The position numbers and the translations under genes were made by a program. A stretch of 64,000 nucleotides of DNA, taken from NCBI RefSeq assembly GCF_019399895.1, contig NC_091864.1, positions 5,186,001-5,250,000 on the forward strand, given 5' to 3'. The notes below the pieces were generated by a model, which did no database searches, had not been told where the DNA came from, and saw nothing but the letters and a program-made list of their open reading frames with translations. Positions 33,890 through 45,360 of this stretch are shown here, in pieces; the first letter of the stretch is position 1; the number at the start of each line of letters is the position of its first letter. Source of the DNA: Cardiocondyla obscurior. Its lineage: Eukaryota > Arthropoda > Insecta > Hymenoptera > Formicidae.

Positions 33890-36149
33890 TAAATTTCGGG
33901 GACAAAAATGGGAAACATCCGCATGGTGATGTAGTGCCGGGCTGCGTCGCGCATTGCCGACTACCGGCGGCGAAGTCGCGAATTATCGCCGGCTATTAAA
34001 GCGCGGAATAATTAATTCGACGCGACCGTTCGCGACCGCGTAATAATTTCTGCTCCGTTTTCAGAACGGACTTTTGGCGCGGGGGCAGGAGAGAAATAAA
34101 GCCAAAAAAGAAAAAAAAAAAAAAAAAGGGAATGAAAGACCCGACACGATGATTTCTGGTCGAGACTGTACCACCACCATCGGGTGACAACGTAGTTTCC
34201 CATGTTTTATGGTCAGTTCCGTGCGCCATGGTATCTGATTGCGTCATAAATCGAACGAGGAACGACGCGAGGGTTGCAACGCGCGCGCGATACACGACCT
34301 ACGAGATTTCGTTTGCCGAAATTTAGCAGTCCGGCCGTTCTTTTTTTTTTTCTTTTCTATCCCGCACACGGTGTGTCACGCAAGAAATAAAATCAGCAAC
34401 CTGTAAATACCCCCGCTGCGAAGTAACAAAGTTACAGAAGTTTGTTAGTTAATCCTTCCGGCTGTGGAAGTTATCGCGAACGAACCTCATTTGGCGAACG
34501 GACTTTTAGATTGATAGCGCAATCCTTGAGCGGGAAACAATAAAATATATCTTTTGTACACGCTAATATTAATAATATATTTGTCAAGCGATAATTTAAG
34601 ATCAAATAAATTAATCGATACCAATCGCTTTTAATTTATCGAAGCTTAAATTAATTTTACCGAAAACTCGTCGAGGAACGGAGAAACTTTCAAATTTTTA
34701 GGATAACAAAGTAATATATCGTTTAGATAAAAATCACTGTGTCTTGCGTCTAAGACGAAGTGTGGAATATATTAATGAAAAATAGTTCTTGCAGATGCGC
34801 GGTACGTGTACGCTTAAGTGGTACATTTCTCCTACGGTATCAGGTTCTTGCCCGCTGACGTTCGCGCATTTTTCTTGGATTTACTCGCCGTAGCTCTCAC
34901 GCAAAAAGCTTAAACAGCGCATTAATTTTGCATTTCGTTCGGCTATTTATCACAGGCGCTGTCTCAGCTGTCATAATTGCAACGCGACGCACCAATAACA
35001 AAGCATAAATTACAAGATTCTTGCTTATATTTTAGGATATGCGTAAAAAAAGAATTATGATAAATATTAAGAAAAAAAAAAAAGTTAAGACAATTTGAAG
35101 AAACAAAAGAAAGGTTTTCAAACGTTCTATCGTTTGAAAATCGTTCTGAGTTATCGTGATCCAGTGCTCCATTTGAGGGTTAAAAATAAATATCTAGCAC
35201 AGTTTTCCACGTGCGTGATAGTATTACTTTATACGAGATATCGAATTTTATGCGTTTTCGGGTTCTATGAATTATTCCACGCGCGCAAAACCTACTTGGC
35301 GATTCTCCCTGGAAAAAGAACGGCACTGCCGCGATACTTATGTTCGAACGGAGGCTGCGCTCACGTTCAACGGGTAACAGTTGTTCCATTAAAACGATTT
35401 GGTACTCGAGTACCTCGGGTGAGTCAGCCGGGCTGGGCCGACTCTTTTACTCGCGGAGGGCACTCGAGAGGCTCCGCTCTGTGTAATTAATTCGCCGTGA
35501 AATGCTACATTAATTCGTAATGGGCCATGTGTCGTGTGTGCCAGGTACCCTTCTCGCTTACAAGTGTGCTGGATACAACCGCGTCCATTAATTGTTTTCC
35601 GCCGTACGCAAATGCCTTGCACGATCCGGCGGATCGCCCTTTCGCGTGGCCCTTCGCTCGCCTCTCGAACCTTCCCCCTTTCCCCTCTCGGCTTCGTTCA
35701 AAGCTGACGCGAGTAATGGCTAGTAAATGATACAATGAGACTTTGTGCTCTGCATACGTTCGCGAAATGCAAAACTCGCGCACGAATGCGATTCAACGGC
35801 TAATGGCTAATCGGGAGCGTCGAGGCGGATGGTAGAAACTCCGCTGTTGAAGCGACAATCCGCTCGTGGTTGTTTCTTTGTGATCGTTAACGCGAGAGCG
35901 AGCGAAGGAAGAAAAACGAATAAGCGATCAAGAGGAGAAAGCGAGCTTGTTTGGGACGACGTTTAAATTAGCGGTTCAGGTTGGCGCGAGCGAGATCAGA
36001 TGAGGGGCGGCGCGGTTCGATCGTCGCAAGTTTCCAAGTTTCTCTGACGGCGTGCACATCCAACGAGCAGTTACATTGTACCTGCTGTTTAATCACGTTT
36101 TTTACAGCTTCTCGAAAACCTTTTTACGCGGTGGTCGACGAAAGAGTGA

Positions 36150-36212
36150 ACGAAAGAAAAAGAGAAAGTAAGAGGGAGAAAGAGAGAGAGACAGAGAGAG
36201 ATGGACGGTGGT
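36150..36212. repeat. Purine tract rich in GAGAG
   Basis: About 63 bp of almost pure A/G with (GA)n cores at the right end. Such tracts can bind GAGA-type factors in insects and can form triplex DNA when mirror-symmetric. No gene is adjacent. Confidence 0.75.
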
Positions 36213-37402
36213 AGACAGACTTTTACCTCGAAACGAATAAACTTTGTTTCCTTCTGTGGAGTCGGCAGATAGGATGGACGAAACAGGAGAAGGAGCAACG
36301 AAGTACCAAAGAGTAATCGGTACGCGCGGTCTCAAACTTCGAAACGAGAGACACGTCGTCGTGCTCGTTTTCCCTCTCTCTCTTTTTTTATCGTAATTTT
36401 CCTCGGTCTGCACCCTCGTGAAACTTTCACCTTCCAAGTACCGACGTCCTCGTCCGCCAACGTCGTGGGCACTTCCGTCGGTGGCAGCGGTAATGGTCGC
36501 CGCCACGTATAAAAAAGACAAAAAAAAGGAACTTGGTCCCGCTCCGACGTGCCGCGACATTTTTCGCCGTCCGCCGTTTCCTTGGCGCATCGAGTCTCTT
36601 AGGTTTTTCATGGTCCTCCACTTCCTCGGTCGCTTTTCCCTCGGAAATTCCAGGCCGCGCGCGTGATCGCCGTTCCCACGGGAACCCTCCTTACTTTACC
36701 GCATGCCCCGCGTACGAAAGGAGTACTGCTTACCCGCGCGCCGTTCGAACCGGTTACGACGTAAGGTCGGGAGGTCGTGCGGAGCTCTCTTTCTTCCCTT
36801 TCTGCAATCCGAGGGCAGGCCGGATACCGTCGGTTCCCGGAGTGGGTCGGTTAGCTTACTCTATCATTGTTGCGACCTTACGAATGTTCGTCGTTGCCGC
36901 CGCGCCGTTGAGCGGCGCGATAAAAGTCCCGACGTACGCGCTTCAAATTCGGACTTGAAGATTTAGGTCGCGGCATCAGGTCTCGAAAGTTTGCACGACA
37001 ATTTAACGCTATTTTTTTTTATAAACTTTTTTTTTTTTACCGGTAATTATTTCGATGAATCTTTCTCAAAGCATAATTCGATTCGGTAAAACTGTAAAGG
37101 GTGTTCGAAACTTATTGCTTTTCTCCGCACTCGTTTCTAACTAATATGTAACTTGGAACAGTTCGCGTGGAGCGAAAATTCCTTCGGCGGCCCGGCATTG
37201 TAGAAAAGCGCGAATCGGCTGATTGTCTGTCTCCCGCGGAGATATATGACGGGAGACGTACGCTTTTGGGGAAACTCTCGATCGACGATGAGCGACGGCG
37301 GGTCCGCCTCCGCGGCAGCGTCGTCAACGAATTACTTGGAATTTTCGTCGGAGACAGATTTCACGGTCTGCCTACGACGTTCGAAAGTTTGGAGACACTG
37401 AA

Positions 37403-37449
37403 GCGGCAGCGGCAATAGCTGCAGCAACATCAGCAGCAAAGCGGCAGCG
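37403..37449. repeat. Cryptic CAG/GCA triplet repeat
   Basis: Interrupted GCGGCA, GCAGCA and CAGCAG units over 47 bp. A stop codon in the plus frame (37418) shows it is not a polyglutamine-coding tract in that frame. Confidence 0.65.
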
Positions 37450-37502
37450 TTGAGAAAGTAAGAGATGGAGGAGGCAGATAGAGGAGATAGATAGACAGAT
37501 AC

Positions 37503-37528
37503 GGGGAGAAAAGGGGGGAAGGGATGGG
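37503..37528 (+). other. G-quadruplex motif in a purine tract
   Basis: G runs at 37503-37506, 37513-37518, 37521-37523 and 37526-37528, with loops of 6, 2 and 2. It sits in a purine-rich segment (about 37450-37550) that also has interrupted GATA/GACA units at 37476-37500. Confidence 0.75.
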
Positions 37529-40500
37529 AAAGATAGCGCGAGAGAGACGGCGGTTCGTAGGGCAAAGTTTCTCTTAATAACTATGCCGCGTAACTTGGCA
37601 ATCGAGGCGTGAACGCGAGATACGGATTAAAGGGAGAACTTTGCTTCGGTTCTCTTGCGAGAACAAATTCTGGAGGGTGTTTTTCGTCATCCCGCGGGAA
37701 AACGACAGGGCGATATGCGATTGCTGCAGGGAAGGACTCCGAAAGGGAAATAAGAAGAGGCAGTAAAAAAAAATTATTACGTCGAAGACAGCGATTTAAC
37801 CTCGCTAATGTCGTAAATATAGAATATCGCGTAATAATTTAAGTACCCTCGCGAGAAAACCCCGTCTCACAAAACCGGTTGTGACGAGATCTCTCGTGTA
37901 TCTCGGTGAAAAAGATAGGTATTATATTTAAAAAGACCAATGTTCTTACGTGTTATTTTGATTGTACCTTCAATTCCACTTTGTTTCCTAAATTAACAAA
38001 AAAATATGTGCTACTTGATTTTACGCCGATTGTTGACTGAACGATAATAACATAGCGTCGCAATCGCTGGCGAATCAAAATTCGTCAAATAAGACAAAAA
38101 AAAATCCTTTGCGGTAGCAACTTTTGTACAGGCTATCGAATTTCTGCATGAGAAGACCGGCGGGCGATAAATCGTTAAAAAGTCGTGCCACCGTCGCATT
38201 GAAATAATTTGAAATCTCGTTGAAATCGGCCAGCGAGAATGTTTCATGTACTAGCGTGCTATCCAATCAGCAGCGCGGCAACAAGCCAGTTACAGATATC
38301 CGAGCATAGCAATTACATACGTCGCGTTGCGAGCACAATGGAAATTCGCCAGACTGTTTGAAATTCGAATTACCGCACGGATATCTTGACGCGGGAGTTG
38401 CACGCGTCGGGTTATATCACAACTCAGGCATGCGCGCGCCCCAACATGTATCGAGCTGCGAATCATAGATTTCGAATCACGTAAATGAAAAGCAAACACA
38501 TTTTTCAAATGCGCGTATCAACGTATCTCGCATGTCCTGTGTTTTCGCGTTGCACATTTCGCAAAAATCCCGCAAAACTTTGATTGTCGTTGATTATTTT
38601 GATATCCCGATGAAGCTCAATAACTCCTGCATTATTTTACAAAAAAAAAGAAGAACCGTTTCGCAACGACAAAAGCCGACATAAATTCCCGAAGACTTCT
38701 GCGAGCGAACTTGTTCCGCGGCTATTACGACTGACTAAAGAGCGTCATTGCTACTTTATCGAGAGGAAACTGCTGAACAGAATTACGAAGATCGTTACTG
38801 AAAACATTAGGGATTATTACACGCCGTACAGAAGTTTCGCGAGTAATAAAAGATAGCAGATATGGAGAGACTGTGATGGAAGAGCTGATGTGTGCAATTT
38901 TTTATTTTTTTATTTTTTTTTTAAACAAACGTGTTATTTTTCACTAAAATGCAACTTAAATACTGATAGTTTTTATAATAAAATCGTTTGCACGCGAATC
39001 AGATTTTTGTTGGATAGTTCCGAAAGTTGGGAAGATAGGAATTCGCTCGTTAGGCAGCCCCCGTCGATCGGAGCTCATCAGGAAACGCTGTAAAATGGGT
39101 ATTGGTGTTATAAAACCAGAATCGTTGGGGGAGAATTTTGACGACAGGGTCGGACGCCCGCGTCTCTGGCGCCAACTCGGAAACCGTAGTGTTTATATCG
39201 GCAATTAACAGGTTCGCGTACGGTGCGGGTAAGTCACCCCTCGCTTGCAGCGCACTAACGATTACGAGGGGACCGTTCGTTACGATACACGGAATTTCGT
39301 AAAAAGTGGAACGATAACACAATACTGTTAATTCACTGCAAATCTCTTTTGCGATCGCGACCGTGAAATTGAGCACGCAAATATTTTACAACCTTTATCC
39401 TTTTCAAGCTCCGAATTTGTGGCGAAATATAATTTTGTCGTTAAATATTTATATCTATTGTAATTTGTGCAAAAAAAAAAGTTCTTAATTTCCCTTGAAA
39501 GTTCTTAATCGACAATTAGCAGAAACAATAATGCGAAATTTTAAGTATAAAGTACCTTACGCGATAAATTCTTACTGGGCCGTCTGTCAAGTTGTAACAT
39601 AAATTGTATGACACACTGGCTGGCTGGTTTTAAATTTCTTTCTCGTAATCTTTTCTTCAAATGGCTTTATTTAATTAAAGTTCCACTTTTAATCTACCAT
39701 CACTTTTGTTCCTAGCCGACTGTCGCGCAGTAATTAATGAGGTGTCGTCGACAGAGTCGCCGCTATATATTTTACCGATAATCTGGCGCGAAGACAATAA
39801 TATCACCGTCATGTCTCGCGTCGGAATAAAACGTGGGAGAGATGGAGGGGAAAAAAAAAAATCTTAGAGAGTCAGGAATAATATTTCGAGCCCCTGCTAT
39901 TTTTTGCATTCGACGTGGAGCTCCGATCCGTGACGAAATCTCATTTCTTTCCGCGAGACGCGCGTCTTCGATATGTTCCTGCCGGAGAAAGAGAGGTAGA
40001 AAGGGAGCACATCTTCCCTCACATTGAAAGGTCAATATTTGACAAGAAGGCGGCGGTCGCATACGAAGGGGTGTCAGCTCCCAGAATGTCGCACGTCATG
40101 TCAGAAAAAGAAAGATCATGTGCAAGGAGAAACTATAATATTCTCGCGAGGCACGGTGCGATGTTTGCTAAATTGCCGCGCAGTTGTTTCTCAGCCGACG
40201 GGCAAATATTTTGCGCCGAAAAAGTTTCTGGGGGGCGGGGATGGAGAAGATTAAGAGAGGATACTTTTTCGTTCTAAGAGGACGCGGAATTAAAAGAGGA
40301 CACGAGTCGGGGGAGGCTGGCCGAGGACGAGCAGACTTCTCAGGCAGGAAGAAACATAATTGCTCGGCGAGTCGTTCATGCGCGAATCTTTTTGATATGC
40401 CCGACTCTGATTGCGAATGTGATTTTCCCGGAAAGCAGATTACGGATTAAGTTCATTCCGGTCTGAAGGTCCAGATAAAGCGAGATAGGCCGGGTTTTGA

Positions 40501-40628
40501 CGAATATTCGCCACTTTCGCTAATCGCACGGAGACAGTCGCGACTTCCGTCTTTTTAATAATTAAATATCTATCGCTCATTTGCTGCAAATTATAAAAAA
40601 GATGACGTGATTCAAGAAATAGCTTTTT

Positions 40629-40631
<3 letters not shown>

Positions 40632-40675
<44 letters not shown>
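40632..40675. repeat. (AT)22 microsatellite
   Basis: Forty-four bases of perfect AT alternation, the longest pure dinucleotide repeat in the window. It can extrude as a cruciform and is likely length-polymorphic. It is set within an AT-rich island of about 200 bp. Confidence 0.95.
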
Positions 40676-40678
<3 letters not shown>

Positions 40679-41506
40679 AATTAACTTTAAATAACATTTT
40701 AATGCAATAACTAATTTTAAAGTGTTAATTAACGTTCCTAAATCGCACTATTTTTGATTAAATTTTTATAACTTTTAAAATAACTTTTTCTTTCTCAAAT
40801 GTCATCTACGAATCTTAGATGTTACACAACTTTTGCACGCACCTTCACCAACTCTGTGGCGGCAGGTTGTTCGAAATGCACTGCAAATGCCAACTTTGTC
40901 CGTGTATTCTACGACATATGTATGACAGATATCAGAAAACTGAAATCTCACGACTTTTTTGTGCGAGAGCGCGTTGACGCCGTCACGTTCTCAATGGGCT
41001 CCTACGACGAAGTCGTCCTTCGATTTCCATGACAACGGACGCGAGCTTGAATGCACGTCGTTTAGGGGCGATCGACAGGCCTCTGGCCTCTCCATATTCC
41101 ACGAGCGAAATTCCCGACCTCTCTCCGTCACTACGACGATCTATCGTCGGCTCCTTAACGTCGATCCCGAAGTACCGGCGTTACGCTGGCTGGGCGGCTT
41201 TGTTGTCACGACAATAGCTCTGAAGTCCCACTTCGTTTCCTTGTGCATGCGAATTATTTTATACACCACGGAAGATTAATGTCTCCGATGTTATCGACGT
41301 GAATTTATGAAAAACTTAATTGAACTCGATATCGGCGCAATACGTTGAGGAAATATCAGTCCATACAAATATCGAAGTGGTCACTGACTAACAGCCTAAT
41401 GTTTTCAAGCTTACTGCTAAAAACTGCAAACGAGTTTATTGAAAATATATTCTTATTTTATTTTCTAAATTCGAAAAATTAATTAATTATTTTTAACAAA
41501 TAATAA

Positions 41507-41522
41507 TTTTTTTTTTTTTTTT
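41507..41522. repeat. Poly(T) tract, T16
   Basis: Sixteen consecutive T at the right end of an AT-rich island. Confidence 0.8.
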
Positions 41523-43809
41523 GAAATATTACTTTTACGTTGACTTTTTAATTATTAGAATTGGAAAACTGTACAGTTTTATATATAGCGATGCATCTGC
41601 ATAGGCACGGCGCGAAGATATTCTTGGCGGTTGTACGCGGATGAGAGTACAACACGTAAAATGAAAACACGTGCGATGCCTGATGTTATCGTCTCTTGGC
41701 GCCGCACTCGGGAGTCTCCTCCTCGGTCGGTTTTAACGGAAGTCCGCCGCGAGAAATTTAATTCGAACCACAAGTCGCTTCAAAGCGCCTTGAAGATTGC
41801 TACATCGTGTATGAAATCACTCTCTCGAGCTTAGAGCTCGTCTGTTGGCCTTCATCGTCAAACTTCCGTTTCAGATAGCGGCACACACGTGTCTGTATCT
41901 TAATTAAGAACATTCCTCCGCGTACGGTATATATTCATTTGACTCTGATTCTACGCAAAAATATTATTTCTATTTAAAGAAAAACGATTACATTTTTATT
42001 TTTAACAATGAACAGCAATTGAATAGAATTATCTTAAAAAGACCACGTCGTGCCGGGCGAGTGAGAAATTAATCACTTAACTCAGCCGATTAAAACGAAT
42101 AATCGGTCACGTAGCCGGCCAACCGAAGAGAGCAAGTGTCCGTTCGATTAATCCGCCAAAACGAGTAAACGAACAGTGGATTTGATCGATTTACCTTTTA
42201 TTCGTTTGTGGGATTGCTCGACCGGGCGTGATGCACGCGCGCTGGCTCTATATCCAACGAAAACACTCGTCCCGTTAAACGCCATAAATCGAGAAACGAA
42301 ACGCGTCGCCAGATATTTATCGGACCGCCGTACGCAGACGGGTTCCTTCCGGTTTTTCGCGATCGGTTACACGGAGCACCATGAATCTCCGATCTTCCGT
42401 GAAACGAGCGCCGCCGTGGGTTTTAGCGCCTCTCGCCGACCGGCGGAGCCGTTCAATGCGGCTCGTTAACGCGTCTCTTAATCACGATCGTTCTCGCGGA
42501 CAATGAGCCCAATCGGCAGAAAAAGCGGCCTGACCGCGTGGCGGCAAATATAAATCTCCGACGTCAGAAACAATGCGATGCGATCCGCGTGATTGCGAGA
42601 GCCGCGGGTTCGCCCACGCGGGTTCGCACCATCGATACTCATTCGAACCATCATCCTCCCTCTCTCTTTCCACCGTTCTCCTCTCATCCGCGTTTCATTT
42701 TTTTCACTTCTTCGCGCGCCGGCCAGACGGAAAGGAAACAAAGCGCGTAGGAGGACGAAGGAGACAGAAAGATGAAAAAAATCGCCGGCGATCAATTCCG
42801 GAGTGTCGATAAAAAATGTGCAAGTGGGCACATTCTCTCTTTTTTTTTGTCCCTACCTGGATCTGATTCGCAAGAAAAATGCTACCCTCAAGCCAAGCCG
42901 ATGTATGTACACGCGTGGCAGGTAAAAAATGTCCCGCAGCTCTCGACCGAATTTATAATCCATTTAAATATAACGCTAATAATTTTTAAAAGGGAAAAAG
43001 ATATTATCAGCAACAGACAAACAAATTTTTTTTTAATCGTCACGCACAGCTCTATCATTTTTTTTTTCGCGACGTTGATCGATTTTCATTGCCGCGAATT
43101 ATTTATCTTCACTCGCTACTTGTTTGCATTGCAACTGGAAATGCCCCGGAAATATAAACCCACCCCCGAAATTCTCTCTTGGCCGGCGCGAGCTGAAGAA
43201 CAGATCAATAATCAATACGCGAAGTTGCGTGTAGCCGAGACGACGTTCTGTAAGTGAAATTGAATTGTGAACCACCGGTGTAATTGGCTCGAATCAAGGC
43301 GGCGTATCCCCCGCACAGCCCGAGGAGGCGGATAAGGAGCGATTAGGGCGAAAGTGGAGGACGCGAAGGCGAGGACGTGTACCATCGAGCGCCACGCACA
43401 CCGTGCCCCCGGGTACGTGTGTGACGGGAGATCGCTGGAGTGGGAGCGGAAAGGGAGAGCCACTCTTCGGAAGCAGGTCTGTGCAGCTGAGGAGACAGGA
43501 AGAATTTCACGCTCTGCGAAGCGGGAGACTCTACCCGAGGGATTACCTTCCAATTGATCCGGCCCTGCTGCCTCCTTTCTCGGTCCACGATAGATTCTTC
43601 TATCGTTCCTGCGTCTTTCTCTCCTTCTTCTCCCGTCGTTTTACGCGTACGTACCGTAAAGCAGAGGAAAAGCCGACGAACGAGAGGAGGACGCTGTCTG
43701 CTTCTTTTTTTCTCATGCCCTTCTCTCCCGCTGATCGCTCAGTCCATCCACCTTAGCCATTGTTCGGGCGGGAAACCAATAGCGGGAAATACATCGTTAG
43801 GTAGTGACA

Positions 43810-43834
43810 GGAAGGAAGGAAGGAAGGAAGGAAA
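43810..43834. repeat. (GGAA)n microsatellite
   Basis: Six GGAA units and one extra base. GGAA is the core recognised by ETS-family factors, but a plain tetranucleotide microsatellite is the simplest reading. Confidence 0.9.
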
Positions 43835-45109
43835 GACGAGGAACCGCGGCATAGTAACGATTCTCCGCCCGCGAAAGTGCCCTTTGTATCGAAACTGCTG
43901 CTCTTTCGCAAGAGAAAGGCCCATGTAAGGGTGGCGGGCAAAGCGCGGAAGAATGCTCGATCACGCCTGATTTCTCCTTCCTACGGCTGCTTGGCGGCAT
44001 TTCATCTCTCTCGTTCTTTTCCCACATACCCGCACCTCATATTTTACGTCTCATACGCGACCTCGAAGAAAGCCTTCTCGACACGAAACTTCCTCACTCT
44101 ACGAGACTCGCCGTTATGGATGCGCGACCGGAAGTCTCTCCCCCTCGGACGTTCATTGCCGTCTCTTTTCATCCGTTTCCTCTTTCCACGCGTCCTCTCT
44201 GCGCCAGACTTCTTACGCGGCCGACTCCTCGCGTCCCAATTAAAAGAAGTGACTCTCCATTCTCACGCTCGACAAGGAGGGACCCCTCGGGATAAGCGTG
44301 ATGCACGTTGACAAAGTGACAATTACGCGGCGTGCACGTACGAGAGTGCAGGGGTGCCCCCTTCCTTCCCTCCCCCGCGTATTTCGTAGTCACGTGCGGT
44401 CTCGTGTTACATTTTCATTCGGCTAATTGCCTTTTCATCAAGTCCCCGGCGCCACGAGCTACCCGCGGCACGGCCTAACACTCGCCTCTCTCATTCTTCT
44501 CCCGCGCGCTCTCGTTTCCATTGACGAGGCCGGAACGAGGCTTAAATCGCACGACCCGCGGGGACATGACCCTGCGATCACTGGGCATCGGCGCAAATTG
44601 GGCGCTCCCCTCCGATCCGAACGATGCTGTGTTCATGTTAGAACGTCAAGAGAAGCATTTTTCCCCGCAAGAAAGGGTTCGTGTAAAAAAACGTTTTGCT
44701 GTATTCTGCGTGAATTGTTCAATGGATATTAACGGATCGTTCAAAAATCAGGGAACGTAAATCGATTCTTGCAGCTTTGATTTTAATGCCGTTTATTAGA
44801 ATAAAATTTTTTTTTTTTAATATGTTTAAGTAACATGCGTTTAATCGCTTTGATCAGTGTATATGCGATATTCTGAATTTATTGTACGTTACATGACTAA
44901 GTGCTTTATCGATACCCTCCTCGAGATTTCCCGTTCAGCTCAATTGATTTCCAAAGACTTTTAATAGCGACGCCTCTGGGGACTTGGACTCTCCGCGCAA
45001 ATTGGCGACTTTCCCCAATAAAATTGGTGCCATTCGCCGATAATAAGGACGTGATATATGTCACGATCAAACACCTTTATTTTCCTGACCATTAAGTCTC
45101 GTAAACGTA

Positions 45110-45360
45110 CGATATATCAAAACCGACGGAATAAAAAATAAAATAAAAAAATATTCGTTTAATTTCAGAAATAAAATATATATGCGTTTAAACGTTTATG
45201 CATAAAGCTGTCCACAGATCTCTATAGTTTTTAAATATATTTTCAACAGAACTTCTTCATAGAACCGACTTTTTTTCTCCGTATTAATTTACATTTTATA
45301 CAAATTTAAAAAAAGAAAAAATTTATTCGTTCGTCAATTAAATGTATCGGACATAGGATT
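45110..45360. other. AT-rich island
   Basis: About 250 bp of AT-rich DNA with A/T runs and no open frame or repeat unit of note. It is bounded on both sides by CpG-containing DNA. Confidence 0.55.

Larger units (their letters stand above)
29001..35000. other. Gene-free CpG-rich stretch with G-runs and poly(T)
   Basis: No supported gene. An AT-rich island at about 29370-29580 is followed closely by a G-quadruplex motif around a G11 run (29744-29759). A looser four-run G motif is at 31085-31109. Poly(T) is at 32022-32042 and several shorter A runs lie between 33340 and 34130. An 11-bp perfect tandem duplication is at 33868-33889, inside a chance open frame (33739-33999). A second AT-rich island spans about 34540-34760. 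Confidence 0.6.
35001..41000. other. Gene-free stretch with purine-rich and CAG-like simple DNA
   Basis: No supported gene. A purine tract (36150-36212) is rich in GAGAG pentamers, the core that binds GAGA-type factors in insects. A CAG/GCA-rich cryptic triplet block (37403-37449) runs directly into purine-rich DNA with a G-quadruplex motif (37503-37528). AT-rich DNA lies at about 38890-38995 and 39400-39560. A 44-bp (AT)n repeat sits at 40632-40675 within an AT-rich island of about 40600-40800. The minus-strand frame at 39050-39376 starts at GTG and matches nothing I know. Confidence 0.6.

Noticed and set aside
39050..39376. 108-codon minus frame with natural-looking composition
   Set aside because: GTG start, no recognised family, and frames of this length are common by chance here.
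42609..42625. GGGTTCG words resembling the tRNA T-arm box
   Set aside because: No matching acceptor stem, D-arm or anticodon arm can be built around them or similar words elsewhere.
43141..43250. MPRKYK start resembling the beginning of pipsqueak-type DNA-binding domains, with a GTAAGT donor after it
   Set aside because: Only six residues agree; the following sequence lacks the helix-turn-helix pattern, and the frame upstream is AT-rich low complexity.
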